Notes under the pieces: model-generated
Seen by the model: the letters and a program-made list of their open reading frames with translations, nothing else
What the model was told of the DNA's origin: nothing
The model's database searches: none
Shown here: in pieces, positions 39,501 through 46,385 of the stretch
Layout: the number at the start of each line of letters is the position of its first letter
Numbering within the stretch: the first letter of the stretch is position 1
Assembly (NCBI RefSeq): GCF_026151205.1
Contig: NC_087077.1
Location: forward strand, 9,229,983-9,293,982
DNA: 64,000 nucleotides
From: Bolinopsis microptera
Lineage: Eukaryota > Ctenophora > Tentaculata > Lobata > Bolinopsidae
Direction: 5' to 3'
Translations under genes and position numbers: made by a program

Positions 39501-39884
39501 TATACAGAATCCTTTTACTAGCCGATGAAATATCGTATCGTCATAATAACATTCTAAGCACAACTGAACGAAGTTCCTACATGCCTTTGGTGCCTGGAGA
39601 AGGAATGAAATATTTGTCTGGTAGATGATTTAATGACAGGAGTGTCTCAAATTGAGAACAATGCTGAATCGCTGCCAAATTTACAAATGTCTGCAAATAT
39701 TGAATAGATGATAGATCAGCTGTTACCGATAGTTCAACAAATAATTTGTCACACTAAAATATACCATTAGGCTGTCATTTATACAGACCTCTCGAGCCCA
39801 GAGCTCTATCTCTATATCCCCGTGAGATGTTGTCAACAAGACTTTCCCTTTCGTTACTGGCTCGAGATTGTAGATATTACTCAT
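27520..39884 (-). CDS. CWC27: CWC27 spliceosome-associated cyclophilin, ten exons
   Basis: Exons 39884-39789, 39593-39497, 38954-38749, 38564-38412, 38110-37997, 28971-28807, 28651-28454, 28309-28187, 27926-27822 and 27675-27520 all join in phase, giving 470 residues against about 472 in human CWC27. The N-terminus [17 protein letters not shown] starts a cyclophilin domain containing [36 protein letters not shown] and HTIFGK. The position of the catalytic tryptophan of active cyclophilins is glutamate, as in human CWC27, which is regarded as lacking isomerase activity. The middle is highly charged ([26 protein letters not shown]) and probably coiled. The C-terminus carries the conserved [20 protein letters not shown] and a basic tail. 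The protein is nuclear and joins the activated spliceosome. The exon 3 donor is GTTCGC, weaker than the others. Intron 5 is about 9 kb and full of insertions; all other introns are under 700 bases. Confidence 0.95.
29705..30905. repeat. direct repeats flanking a duplicated segment
   Basis: About 55 bases at 29705-29765 (ATAATGATCCGGAATCTCAA onward, with ATAATACCATG) recur at 30848-30905 in the same orientation with a few changes. They flank the interval containing the decayed copy of the nested gene's second exon. A short tandem repeat of GACAGCGACATCTGTCC also lies at 30425-30460. The layout suggests a mobilised or segmentally duplicated block. Confidence 0.5.
29893..30275 (+). pseudogene. 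decayed copy of exon 2 of the nested membrane-protein gene
   Basis: This segment aligns by eye along about 380 bases with 35815-36170 in the same orientation. Shared words include GGGGAGGATGGAAT, CTGTCTCTGAATATTTGACG versus GTGTCTCTGAATATTTAACA, and CTACCCAAATGGAGCA. The copy has indels that shift frame, an in-frame stop after CGGGTG, and ACGTAA where the intact gene reads ACATCA. Homology starts close to the exon 2 boundary. No copy of exon 1 is seen. It lies in CWC27 intron 5 and is non-functional. Confidence 0.78.
31828..31908 (+). repeat. left 81-bp inverted repeat of the Penelope element
   Basis: Perfect reverse complement of 34234-34314. It includes the first codons of the open frame, so the coding sequence starts within the repeat. 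Confidence 0.95.
31868..33871 (+). CDS. Penelope reverse transcriptase with GIY-YIG endonuclease domain (frameshifted C-terminus)
   Basis: About 660 residues are open, beginning inside the left inverted repeat without a clear ATG. The N-terminal part holds the family's linker ([19 protein letters not shown]). Reverse-transcriptase motifs follow: [13 protein letters not shown] (motif A), [17 protein letters not shown] (motif B) and [11 protein letters not shown] with the catalytic YVDD. The C-terminal [20 protein letters not shown] and downstream basic residues are the GIY-YIG nuclease typical of Penelope elements. A net one-base frameshift near 33815-33830 ends this frame at 33871; the expected tail continues in the next frame to a TAA at 33948-33950. 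Apart from that the domains are complete. An upstream start could lie beyond a splice in the repeat, as in other family members. Confidence 0.92.
   Translation: MLKHNSLSTFRLHARYLDNVTEVDQANKPLFLRKPEDFKFQPQQINNPAKEHVLQAVKAAVILDYDKALGKKQHHTTLKTIDQQQKIVKELRARDDIVIKVADKDKQFVISDKTFYIKKVEEMLSDTRTYKQLPKNPLPRMNTDIDGLIISLTQKYPWIGEHCNPYLPRIPEFYCTWKTHKDISPPPLRPVTSQVDSPAERLGHFVTNILNQALDLVPVNTKNTPQFRQKLEDHWMGRINTNHIMFTADVKSLYTNVPLVEGHKVIIKFIKNNRDKIDTNGMDLGDFYLVLKSVIQAGYFRFDSKFYQQLNGLGMGVKPAPPFAIIYVYCTIELPLMENDYAYIPEAPPKPVGLPIIDMWDRYVDDCFSIIEGDEDTVLLLFNYINSLNRDIQFTYECSKDCVAFLDLNIYMNTVDKRLDFSLFVKPTSQDIFLNYASAHPRRTILNSAKNEIRRAINNSSTPELQDLSINRIADMLKKNSFPPNIVKKLIRETQNTLDKQNAPKKNSKIAYLSLPYINEQTCRKVYYTLRNQNLLDSTRVTFTSGQRLMEALTRSSLQQTKCNKQSDSKCYQCDKSCMIKNICYQLICQICNKSYIGETGRFKRSRAWEHYKSVRDGNKSTAMGKHYLEEHADISMPNIPFRFIVRKRCKDRLCGPSIMAVGSNKT
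34234..34314 (-). repeat. right 81-bp inverted repeat of the Penelope element
   Basis: Perfect reverse complement of 31828-31908. It is followed immediately by the second copy of the 13-base target duplication. Confidence 0.95.
34379..34490. mobile_element. possible half of a CAGTAAAACCCC-type miniature element
   Basis: The sequence TACAGTAAAACCCCGGTTTATCGCG resembles the end of the small element at 50020-50120 and of pogo/Tigger-type elements with TA targets. No matching opposite end was found, so this is at most a truncated copy. Confidence 0.3.
34600..34850 (-). pseudogene. C-terminal fragment of a reverse-transcriptase element
   Basis: The minus strand reads [15 protein letters not shown], then VQTEPPLRK and [10 protein letters not shown]. 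This matches the pattern at the C-terminus of the retroelement at 58.3-61.0 kb, where YVSLRHNSLRDTFAEL and KDVQT occupy the same place after a cysteine/histidine motif. Upstream residues [10 protein letters not shown] are recovered only by shifting frame at a G run. No start or other domains are present. Confidence 0.55.
35296..36651 (+). CDS. nested single-pass membrane protein gene, three exons, unrecognised
   Basis: Exon 1 (35296-35628) opens with ATG in an AACAATGG context. It encodes a short N-terminus with an N-glycosylation site (NTS), then a membrane segment at residues 20-43 ([20 protein letters not shown]) and a Pro/Gln-rich stretch. It ends AAG|GTAAAA in phase 0. Exon 2 (35807-36238) follows TTCTTTTAG, adds 144 residues rich in Lys, Glu and Ser, and ends CAG|GTAAAT. 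The last exon has two candidate acceptors: 36571 (six codons, stop 36591) or 36616 (eleven codons, stop 36651). The product is 261 or 266 residues, with no cleavable signal peptide and most of the chain probably cytoplasmic. I do not recognise the family. The gene lies wholly inside CWC27 intron 5 on the opposite strand, so the two transcripts would overlap in antisense. Phase agreement and the decayed duplicate at 29.9 kb support it as a real gene. Confidence 0.68.
36640..37670. repeat. 1-kb satellite of 12-bp CGCTCGGACACA-type units
   Basis: About 85 head-to-tail 11- to 12-base units alternate CGCTCGGACACA, CGCTCTGACACA and CGCTCTGACATA, with higher-order blocks of roughly 170-200 bases recurring (for example CGCCCGGAACACGCTCTGAC at about 36790, 37028 and 37208). 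Most units are a multiple of three and contain no stop on the minus strand. All three minus frames are therefore open, one for 340 codons, but the translations are simple Arg/Ala/Val or Ser/Val/Cys repeats. It lies in CWC27 intron 5, right after the nested gene. Confidence 0.93.
37671..37996. other. A-rich intron DNA, no gene seen
   Basis: Contains several A runs (37740-37820) between the satellite and CWC27 exon 5. No other feature seen. Confidence 0.6.
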
Positions 39885-40398
39885 GCCTAGGTAAATCTGA
39901 TTAATTACAATCTAATAATGCACAGTTATAGACTTGTTCTAACTTTTAAGTTGCGAAATCGCCAAATAATTTGAGATATATATGTTTTGAGGAACAGCTA
40001 AGAAATTTTGAATTGAGCAATAGGTCACAATCTCGAAATTCAAACATACTCTGAGCACAGGAGAAGAAATCGTTGCAAGATTTTATCCTATAATACATAA
40101 GCATTGCAATGGATAAAGATTTTGGGTAAATACGAAAAGAATATTTACAAATCTGGACTAGTATAAATCTTATGTCAAGGCTTGCCTTTTAAACACTGTC
40201 AAACATCTATTATCTTCAAAACTTTACGAAAAAGGTCGTCAGAAAAACATTCAATAAAAATCTTAACCAGCAATGTAAAAAGCAAATACATATTGAAACC
40301 TAACATTATAATAACAACTTAACATACAAATATAATTATAATTGAACGGTGTAAAGCGGCAATATGAGTAACTCTGAATTGGACCAGTAGCCTGCCTC
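39885..40398. other. intergenic region, no gene seen
   Basis: About 510 bases separate the CWC27 start codon from the UBE2S stop codon on the same strand. It must hold the CWC27 promoter. No TATA box is convincing. Confidence 0.5.
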
Positions 40399-41767
40399 CT
40401 AAAGTCGACGGAGACCCTTTGCCTTTTTCTTTGCTGCCATTTTTTGCGAAGAGGCTGTGGCGGGGATTGATTTATCAGAAACTTTATTGATGGGTTTGGC
40501 ATGAACTTCCGTCATCATTTTCGCCCTGTGAATATTTGCAATGTGGGTACGAATACGTGACGTTACACGCCACTACTGCAGTAACTGGGCAGTAGATTGG
40601 CACTAACTTTATGTTAAAATCTGTAATAACAGAATCGTGACTTTGCTTTTGATTCAAGAATGTATATAATCAGAGATAAGTAGAAAATCTTCAGAAAATA
40701 TGAGAAAATACTCTTAAGAAGAAGATGCGAATCTATTGGTATACCTATAAAATAATAAATCTGTATTTATACCTTGATGCGAATTGCTCATAGGCTTCTA
40801 GGAGTAATCTTCCTGCTTCTTCATTCAGAGCAGATTCAGGATTTGGGTATATGAGTAAACAACGTATTGTCTGAAAAAAAAAATTAATTATTGAGAGCCT
40901 CCGCCTTTACTTCGCCAATCATTGAAATTAAAATCTCAAAATCCGTTATTCTTGCGCTTAAAAAAGAAATCAATCAATTTGCGCGCGTAACAATTGCTTT
41001 GAATGAAAATTCTCTAGATCAACGTCTTCGCGTCTTACAAAGTCTACAGCGCTAAAATATTACCGACAACCTATACTTTTAAATTAGTAACAATTTAATC
41101 TACCTACCAAAAGCACGTGCTTTATCCCAAGATTAGGTTTCCAGTCTTTCTTCAAGGTATTGACACAAATTTCACCATTATCAGCTACATTCGGGTGGAA
41201 TACCTTCGTCAGAAAATAACCTAAAGACGTGTGGGTGAGATTTGTTTTGAAATCGCTAAAGATCAAAACAAATGCCAACAGCGAAGCGAGAAGGACCTAA
41301 AATACTCGATAGATCCAGTGTCAGCCACCAAATACAAATATCATATATTTTAATCGTTAAATCCAAACCTCTTGGGGGAGAAGCAGGGAAATCTTTGCTG
41401 AGAACAAGTTTCACTTTGAAACTGCCGCCCTCGTAAGGTGTACCACCTGTACAATATGAACAATGAGTTGCTGAGGTGAAGGGAACGATACTGGGGGGGG
41501 GGGGGGGGGGGGCGATACTAATTAAACTGAGACATCTGAGAGGGGAGCTTGATAAAGTTGTCTAAGCCAACTGCCGTGTCAGGTGCTTAATCGGAAAACA
41601 TTGACAAATTAATAAATCCAGCACATACTTGGACCAGCAATGTGTGCTGTTATATCAGTCAGATCAGCTTCGTTCATGAGCACAGTGACACCCTCAATAG
41701 GATCCTTGTTCAGGTCCCGCAGCTCCTTGCTGACTGCCCTCATGGTCCCTGGTGCCACGTTCTCCAT
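40399..41767 (-). CDS. UBE2S: ubiquitin-conjugating enzyme E2 S, five exons
   Basis: Exons 41767-41629, 41446-41369, 41220-41108, 40870-40773 and 40525-40399 join in phase to give 184 residues; human UBE2S has about 222. The E2 core shows [20 protein letters not shown], then [19 protein letters not shown] with the HPN motif and catalytic cysteine near residue 91, then [21 protein letters not shown]. The C-terminal tail is shorter than in human but ends [10 protein letters not shown]. The Leu-Arg-Arg-Leu end is the element that in human UBE2S docks on the anaphase-promoting complex. In animals the enzyme extends Lys11-linked ubiquitin chains on APC/C substrates at mitotic exit. The first ATG is followed directly by the family's opening helix. 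Intron 1 contains a 20-base G run. Confidence 0.95.
41486..41519. repeat. 20-base G run flanked by a 7-bp direct repeat
   Basis: The word CGATACT stands at 41486-41492 and again at 41513-41519, directly on either side of 20 consecutive G (41493-41512). It lies in UBE2S intron 1. The flanking repeat may be a target duplication around a vestigial insertion, or chance. Confidence 0.7.
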
Positions 41768-42421
41768 TTCACGGGAGTGAGTGTGAGGAGGCTATGTGGA
41801 GGATGAGAGTGTTAAAGTTGGAGTAATTACAGATCCTAGTAGTGGTCTTTGTTAGAAACTTGCAGGATATGTTAGAATAGATTAGAGCTTATGCTTTCGT
41901 ATATGTTTCGTATTATGTTTCAAGATTAGAGCATGGTATTAAAACATAATATAAATAGCATCAATACTGGAAGTGATTTGTGCTTTCAACTTTTGAAAAA
42001 ATTAAACCTCGTTAACTTTTGAACAATGAAATTTAAGAATTAACATTTAATCGAACAGCATAAATCAAGCAATTTTAATCATAAAACCCGATTAATTTCA
42101 TTCATAACAATCAATTAAGCAAATTAAAAAAGCTAAGGGACAAAACAATGTAAAAATTATCTCTCAAAAATAAACAAAATATAAAGACTTTATTAAAATA
42201 ATGATGTATTTCATGTCTGAAAATCAAAATGAATTTTTTAGTGGTGGACACATAAAGTGCTTTTAACAGTCAAATTTCTTTAATCTTTAGTTAAAAATGT
42301 AAAATACAATTTAAACTTACTTCATCAGTATCACTTAATAATGTATTGATAATCAACACACAGACTTATTTTCACTAATAGCATCGACATTTATACGCAG
42401 ATGAATCACCCATCGCAAGTC
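41768..42421. other. intergenic region, no gene seen
   Basis: AT-rich interval between the UBE2S start and the stop of the next minus-strand gene. No hairpin or coding signal noticed. Confidence 0.5.
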
Positions 42422-42793
42422 TTATCCATCATTCAGTAGAAAAGAAGGAACATTATTGTAAGGCTGTGATATGCTCCCGTACAAATCATCATACTGCGGC
42501 GGCGGCGACTGAACTTGAGCTTGAGTGAAAGGAGTTGGTTGGTACATAATCCTTGTTCTCTCTAATGTCGCATTGTAATCTAAAGGCTCAGTACCTAGTG
42601 CAGTACCGTACTCAGACTGACCAAGAGATGCTTCGTTATCTAGCAGAGGTGCGGATTGTGGGTCGTTGCGGTGTAATCTGCGGTGAGTCCGACAGAAACA
42701 TATACAGATGAATATTATCATGGCGAGGGTTAATAGTCCAAGTATTACAAGTAGAATTATCCGTAATGTTGACGGTCCCATACCTACAACCAT
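42422..42793 (-). CDS. small single-pass membrane protein with a PPxY motif
   Basis: A 123-residue uninterrupted frame. Residues 10-34 (LRIILLVILGLLTLAMIIFI and following CICF) form one membrane segment after a nine-residue N-terminus, followed by basic residues (RTHRRLHR), which predicts a cytoplasmic C-terminus. The tail has SPPPQYDDLYGSI. PPxY sequences recruit WW-domain proteins such as NEDD4-family ubiquitin ligases, so a role as a trafficking adaptor is possible, and the CxCxCF cluster next to the membrane could be palmitoylated. Two in-frame TAG codons immediately precede the ATG, which supports this start unless the frame is a last exon behind an intron. I do not assign a family name. 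Confidence 0.6.
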   Translation of the reverse strand: MVVGMGPSTLRIILLVILGLLTLAMIIFICICFCRTHRRLHRNDPQSAPLLDNEASLGQSEYGTALGTEPLDYNATLERTRIMYQPTPFTQAQVQSPPPQYDDLYGSISQPYNNVPSFLLNDG

Positions 42794-43131
42794 CTACTAC
42801 CGTACCTGGATGGATTTATTGAATTACATTTATGTTTTCTTGAATCATATTTTATAGATATTTTCATCTGTTAACTATTCATTCATGAAATTTGCTCTCA
42901 GAAAGTAGTATGGGATTCAAAATCAAACAAATTATTCATACAAGAAAACTATGCCATTATATGTATATTAACCAACAAAATGGTTCTTGATAATTAGAAA
43001 TTTCTTTCAAATCTCTGTAATCGTAAATAAATGTAATTGCAACAAGTGAGCTTGCCAATTAAAAGTGAACCCACATGAATAATGATAGTAAAGTTAATTA
43101 AACAACTCAAAGCTGTTTAAAATTCTAATTT
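42794..43131. other. intergenic region, no gene seen
   Basis: AT-rich DNA between two minus-strand genes; no feature seen. Confidence 0.5.
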
Positions 43132-44502
43132 TTATTTAGGATGCCTTCTTGTAACATGGCATTTTAATTGAGAGTTGATTACAAATGCATAAGAACAAAA
43201 CTGACACTGGTAAGGCCTTTCATTAGAGTGTTTGTGCTTTTTATGTATTTCAACAACACTTTTGTAAGCTGCTTTAAAAGGACAAGCATCGCACTTGTAA
43301 GGCTTCTCTCCAGTATGAGTTCTAGTGTGTTCGATAAAATAACTTTTAAAAAAGAATGATTTTTCACAACTCTTGCATTTATATGGTCCATCTTTAGAGT
43401 GCATGCGTGTCTTGTGACGCTTTAAACTATACTTTGATGTAGTTGCAAACTCACATAAGTCACATTTAAATGGCTTTTCTTCAGAATGTTTCACCAAATG
43501 GGTATCAAGAAGAACTTTCAGTTTTGTTTTATAATCACATATAGAGCACATGTGCCAATTCTGAAAGTCGTGCATATTTCTAATGTGCCTTTTAAGATTC
43601 TCCATGGAAGCTCCAGCATATTTGCAATCAATTATGTGGCATTTGAAGGGTTTGTTTTCATGAGTAGAAGCATGTTTGTTGTGTTTAATCTGGTAATCAT
43701 GGCATGAGTATGGACACACTGTACAACTGTAGAACACCCTTTCTGAGATAGAGTTACTGTTTATCTTATCTTGTGTAGACTTACTTTTAGGAACCTCCGC
43801 AACATCACTTTTTGAACAACGATATTTTACGGGTGCATTGTCTTCAGAAGCAGCGAACAAATCAGAGAAGTCATTATTAACAATCTGAGTGATATTCTGA
43901 AATTTTGAGCAACATTCATTTGTATGTCTCTTCAATTGAACCTTGTGAGTGGTTGAGAATTTACATTGGTTGCATTTGTAAGGCTTAACACCAGAATGTA
44001 TCCGTAGATGAGCTTTTAGATTATTCTTCTTCCTCGTTGAATAAAGACACATTCCACATTTGAAAGGCTTTTTGGATATCTGCAATGATGTCTCATGTCG
44101 AGAAGGATCAATGATTTTGCTTACAATATTAGATAAAGAATCCTCATCAGAAGTAATATCAATAATATCCTTATTGGCACACGTTTTTTCATGCTTCTGA
44201 AGATAACTGTTATGAGTAAATCTTATACCACATTCATCACATCTGAAGGGTTTTGTACCAGAATGAGTTCTCATATGAGCTTTAAGGTTGTTCTTCTTTC
44301 TAGTTGAATATAAACAGAGTCCACATTTGAAGGGTTTATCTTTATCTAGATCTATGATTTTCCGTTTCCCTCCACTCCTGTCCCTGGATTTAAAAGGGTC
44401 GCTGAACTGCTCCACATCAATAACTAAGATCTGTTTCTGAGTTGTAAGGTCGATCTGATTCCAAGAATAAGAAGAGGGAGACGAGGTTTGAAATAACGAC
44501 AT
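43132..44502 (-). CDS. C2H2 zinc-finger protein, 11 fingers (copy 1)
   Basis: One uninterrupted frame of 456 residues. The N-terminus SSYSWNQIDLTTQKQILVID is shared with the neighbouring copy. Eleven C2H2 fingers follow: two (FKCGLCLYSTRKKNNLKAH, FRCDECGIRFTHNSYLQKH), a spacer, two more nearly repeating the first, another spacer, then seven to the C-terminus. Several have the Cx2C...Hx4H spacing of ZNF711/ZFX-like arrays, and one has an extra residue between cysteines (FKCHIIDCKYAG). TGEKPYKC linkers appear late in the array. Such proteins are usually nuclear DNA-binding regulators; the target is unknown. No KRAB, SCAN or ZAD domain is seen. The absence of introns is compatible with a single large coding exon. 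Confidence 0.93.
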   Translation of the reverse strand: MSLFQTSSPSSYSWNQIDLTTQKQILVIDVEQFSDPFKSRDRSGGKRKIIDLDKDKPFKCGLCLYSTRKKNNLKAHMRTHSGTKPFRCDECGIRFTHNSYLQKHEKTCANKDIIDITSDEDSLSNIVSKIIDPSRHETSLQISKKPFKCGMCLYSTRKKNNLKAHLRIHSGVKPYKCNQCKFSTTHKVQLKRHTNECCSKFQNITQIVNNDFSDLFAASEDNAPVKYRCSKSDVAEVPKSKSTQDKINSNSISERVFYSCTVCPYSCHDYQIKHNKHASTHENKPFKCHIIDCKYAGASMENLKRHIRNMHDFQNWHMCSICDYKTKLKVLLDTHLVKHSEEKPFKCDLCEFATTSKYSLKRHKTRMHSKDGPYKCKSCEKSFFFKSYFIEHTRTHTGEKPYKCDACPFKAAYKSVVEIHKKHKHSNERPYQCQFCSYAFVINSQLKCHVTRRHPK

Positions 44503-44667
44503 GACATCACCTGACCTGTGTGGATATTATTGTTAACTACTCAGGCATCATACTATATAATATCAAGTTTAAAGTTCAAGTCACCCTGGGAAACGGGATG
44601 CTGCCCAAAATTGGTCTCAACAATGCACATATGGAATTTTGAATATATCAAAAAGTTTTTACTTTCA

Positions 44668-44753
44668 AAACATTTGCAGCTTATTCAAGAGTAAATAATT
44701 TACATTTATAGATGTAAATTATCTACTCTTGCTTAAAGCTGCAAATGTTAAAG
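44668..44753. repeat. hairpin between the two zinc-finger genes
   Basis: The arm AACATTTGCAGCTT plus CAAGAGTA and AATTTACAT pairs with ATGTAAATT, TACTCTTG and AAGCTGCAAATGTT across a six-base loop, about 38 paired bases in all with few bulges. It may be a miniature inverted-repeat element or a structured 3' end of copy 2's transcript, which ends about 140 bases away. Confidence 0.65.
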
Positions 44754-44890
44754 TACAAATTTAAACATAATGCTTGTTTCCAAATTTTTCAGACGATACA
44801 AAAATTAAATTCTTTCAATAAATCAAATAAGATTATATATATGTCACATTATAGAAAAAGAACATGGCCATCAACAGTTAAAGAATAGTT

Positions 44891-46198
44891 TTAACAATTC
44901 AATTCATGATGGACTCTTCTGACATGGTGTTTTAATTCACTGAGGCGAACAGATGAATGTGAACAAAATTGACACTGATGAGGCCTTTCGTTGGAGTGTT
45001 TGAACTTTTTATGTATATTAACATCACATTCTTGAGCTGCTCTGAATGGACAGGAATCACATTTATAAGGTTTCTCCCCAGTGTGTGATCTGATGTGAAT
45101 GATTAAGCTTTTTTGTCTAATGAAAGATTTTTCACAACTCTTGCATTTATATGGTTTATCTTTAGAGTGTTTGAGTTTCTTGTGGATGTTAACATATGCC
45201 TGTGATGTTGTTGCAAACTCACAGATGTCGCATTTAAATGGCTTTTCCTGGGAGTGTTTGAAAAAATGAGTATCTAAATTACGTTTGGTTCGTGCTTTAT
45301 GATCACATTTAGAGCACATGTACCAATTGTGAAAGTTGTGGATATATTTTATATGTTTTTCAAGATTCTCCATGGAAGCTCCAGCATATTTGCAATCAGG
45401 TTTTTTGCATTTGAAGGGTTTGTTTACATGAATAGCAGAGTGGTTGTCGTGTCGATTTTGGTAATCATGACATGAGTATGAGCACACCAAACAGCTAAAA
45501 TGCACTTTTTCTGAGGTAGCATTGATATTCACTTCACTACGTGTAGCTTTGCCCCTAGGAACTTCAAGCTCATAAACTTGTGCAATTTTCTGATTATTCG
45601 AGCAACATTCATTTGTATGTCTCTTCAATTGAACCTTGTGAGTGGTTGAGAATTCACACTGGCTGCATTTGTAAGGCTTAACTCCAGAATGTATCCTTAG
45701 ATGAGCTTTTAGATTATTCTTCTTCCTCGTTGAATAAAGACACATTCCACATTTGAAAGGCTTTTTGGATATCTGCAATGATGTCTCATGTCGAGAAGGC
45801 TCGATAATTTTGCTCACAAAATTTGATAGAGACTCCTCATCAGAAGTAATATCAATAATATCCTTACTGGCACAATTTTTTTCATGCTTCTGAAAATAAC
45901 TTTTGTGAGTAAATCTTAGACCACATTCATCACAACTGAAGGGTTTTGTACCTGAATGAGTTCTCACATGAGCTTTAAGGTTGTTCTTCTTTCTAGTTGA
46001 ATATAAACAGACTCCACATTTAAAGGGTTTATCTTTATCTAGATCATTGATTTTCCATTTCCCTCCATTTCTGTCCCTGGATTTAAAAGGGTCATTGTAC
46101 TGCTCCACATCAATAACTAAAATCTGTTTCTGAGTTGTAAGGTCAATCTGATTCCAAGAGTAAGAAGAGGGAGATGAGGTTCGAGCTAACGACATCAA
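44891..46198 (-). CDS. C2H2 zinc-finger protein, 11 fingers (copy 2)
   Basis: A 435-residue frame is closely similar to the gene at 43.1-44.5 kb, in the same order and orientation, from MMSLARTSSPSSYSWNQ to the last finger FCSHSSVRLSELKHHVRRVH. All eleven fingers keep their Cys and His ligands. It lacks about 23 residues of the spacer after finger 4 found in copy 1, and differs mostly in the helix residues of fingers 6-11, the positions that contact DNA, while fingers 1-4 are almost unchanged. This is a tandem duplicate. Likely a nuclear DNA-binding protein; no effector domain seen. Confidence 0.93.
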   Translation of the reverse strand: MMSLARTSSPSSYSWNQIDLTTQKQILVIDVEQYNDPFKSRDRNGGKWKINDLDKDKPFKCGVCLYSTRKKNNLKAHVRTHSGTKPFSCDECGLRFTHKSYFQKHEKNCASKDIIDITSDEESLSNFVSKIIEPSRHETSLQISKKPFKCGMCLYSTRKKNNLKAHLRIHSGVKPYKCSQCEFSTTHKVQLKRHTNECCSNNQKIAQVYELEVPRGKATRSEVNINATSEKVHFSCLVCSYSCHDYQNRHDNHSAIHVNKPFKCKKPDCKYAGASMENLEKHIKYIHNFHNWYMCSKCDHKARTKRNLDTHFFKHSQEKPFKCDICEFATTSQAYVNIHKKLKHSKDKPYKCKSCEKSFIRQKSLIIHIRSHTGEKPYKCDSCPFRAAQECDVNIHKKFKHSNERPHQCQFCSHSSVRLSELKHHVRRVHHELNC

Positions 46199-46385
46199 AT
46201 CTGTTGAATCTGTTATGTGAAGTAAATTGTTAAGTATTTTCTAAATTCATGTTATCTCACAAGTCAATAAGTAAGTGGGAGAGCCCCGCCACACCAGACC
46301 ATCAATTGAACATTGAAATTTTACTATGATGTTGGATTATAAAACCTTGCACAATATAGAACATTTTAGTTTTTCTAAATTAGTA

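Noticed and set aside
2897-41512. G/C homopolymer runs as assembly gaps
   Set aside because: They are real bases in the sequence and one forms the end of an element with a target duplication; their exact lengths remain unreliable.
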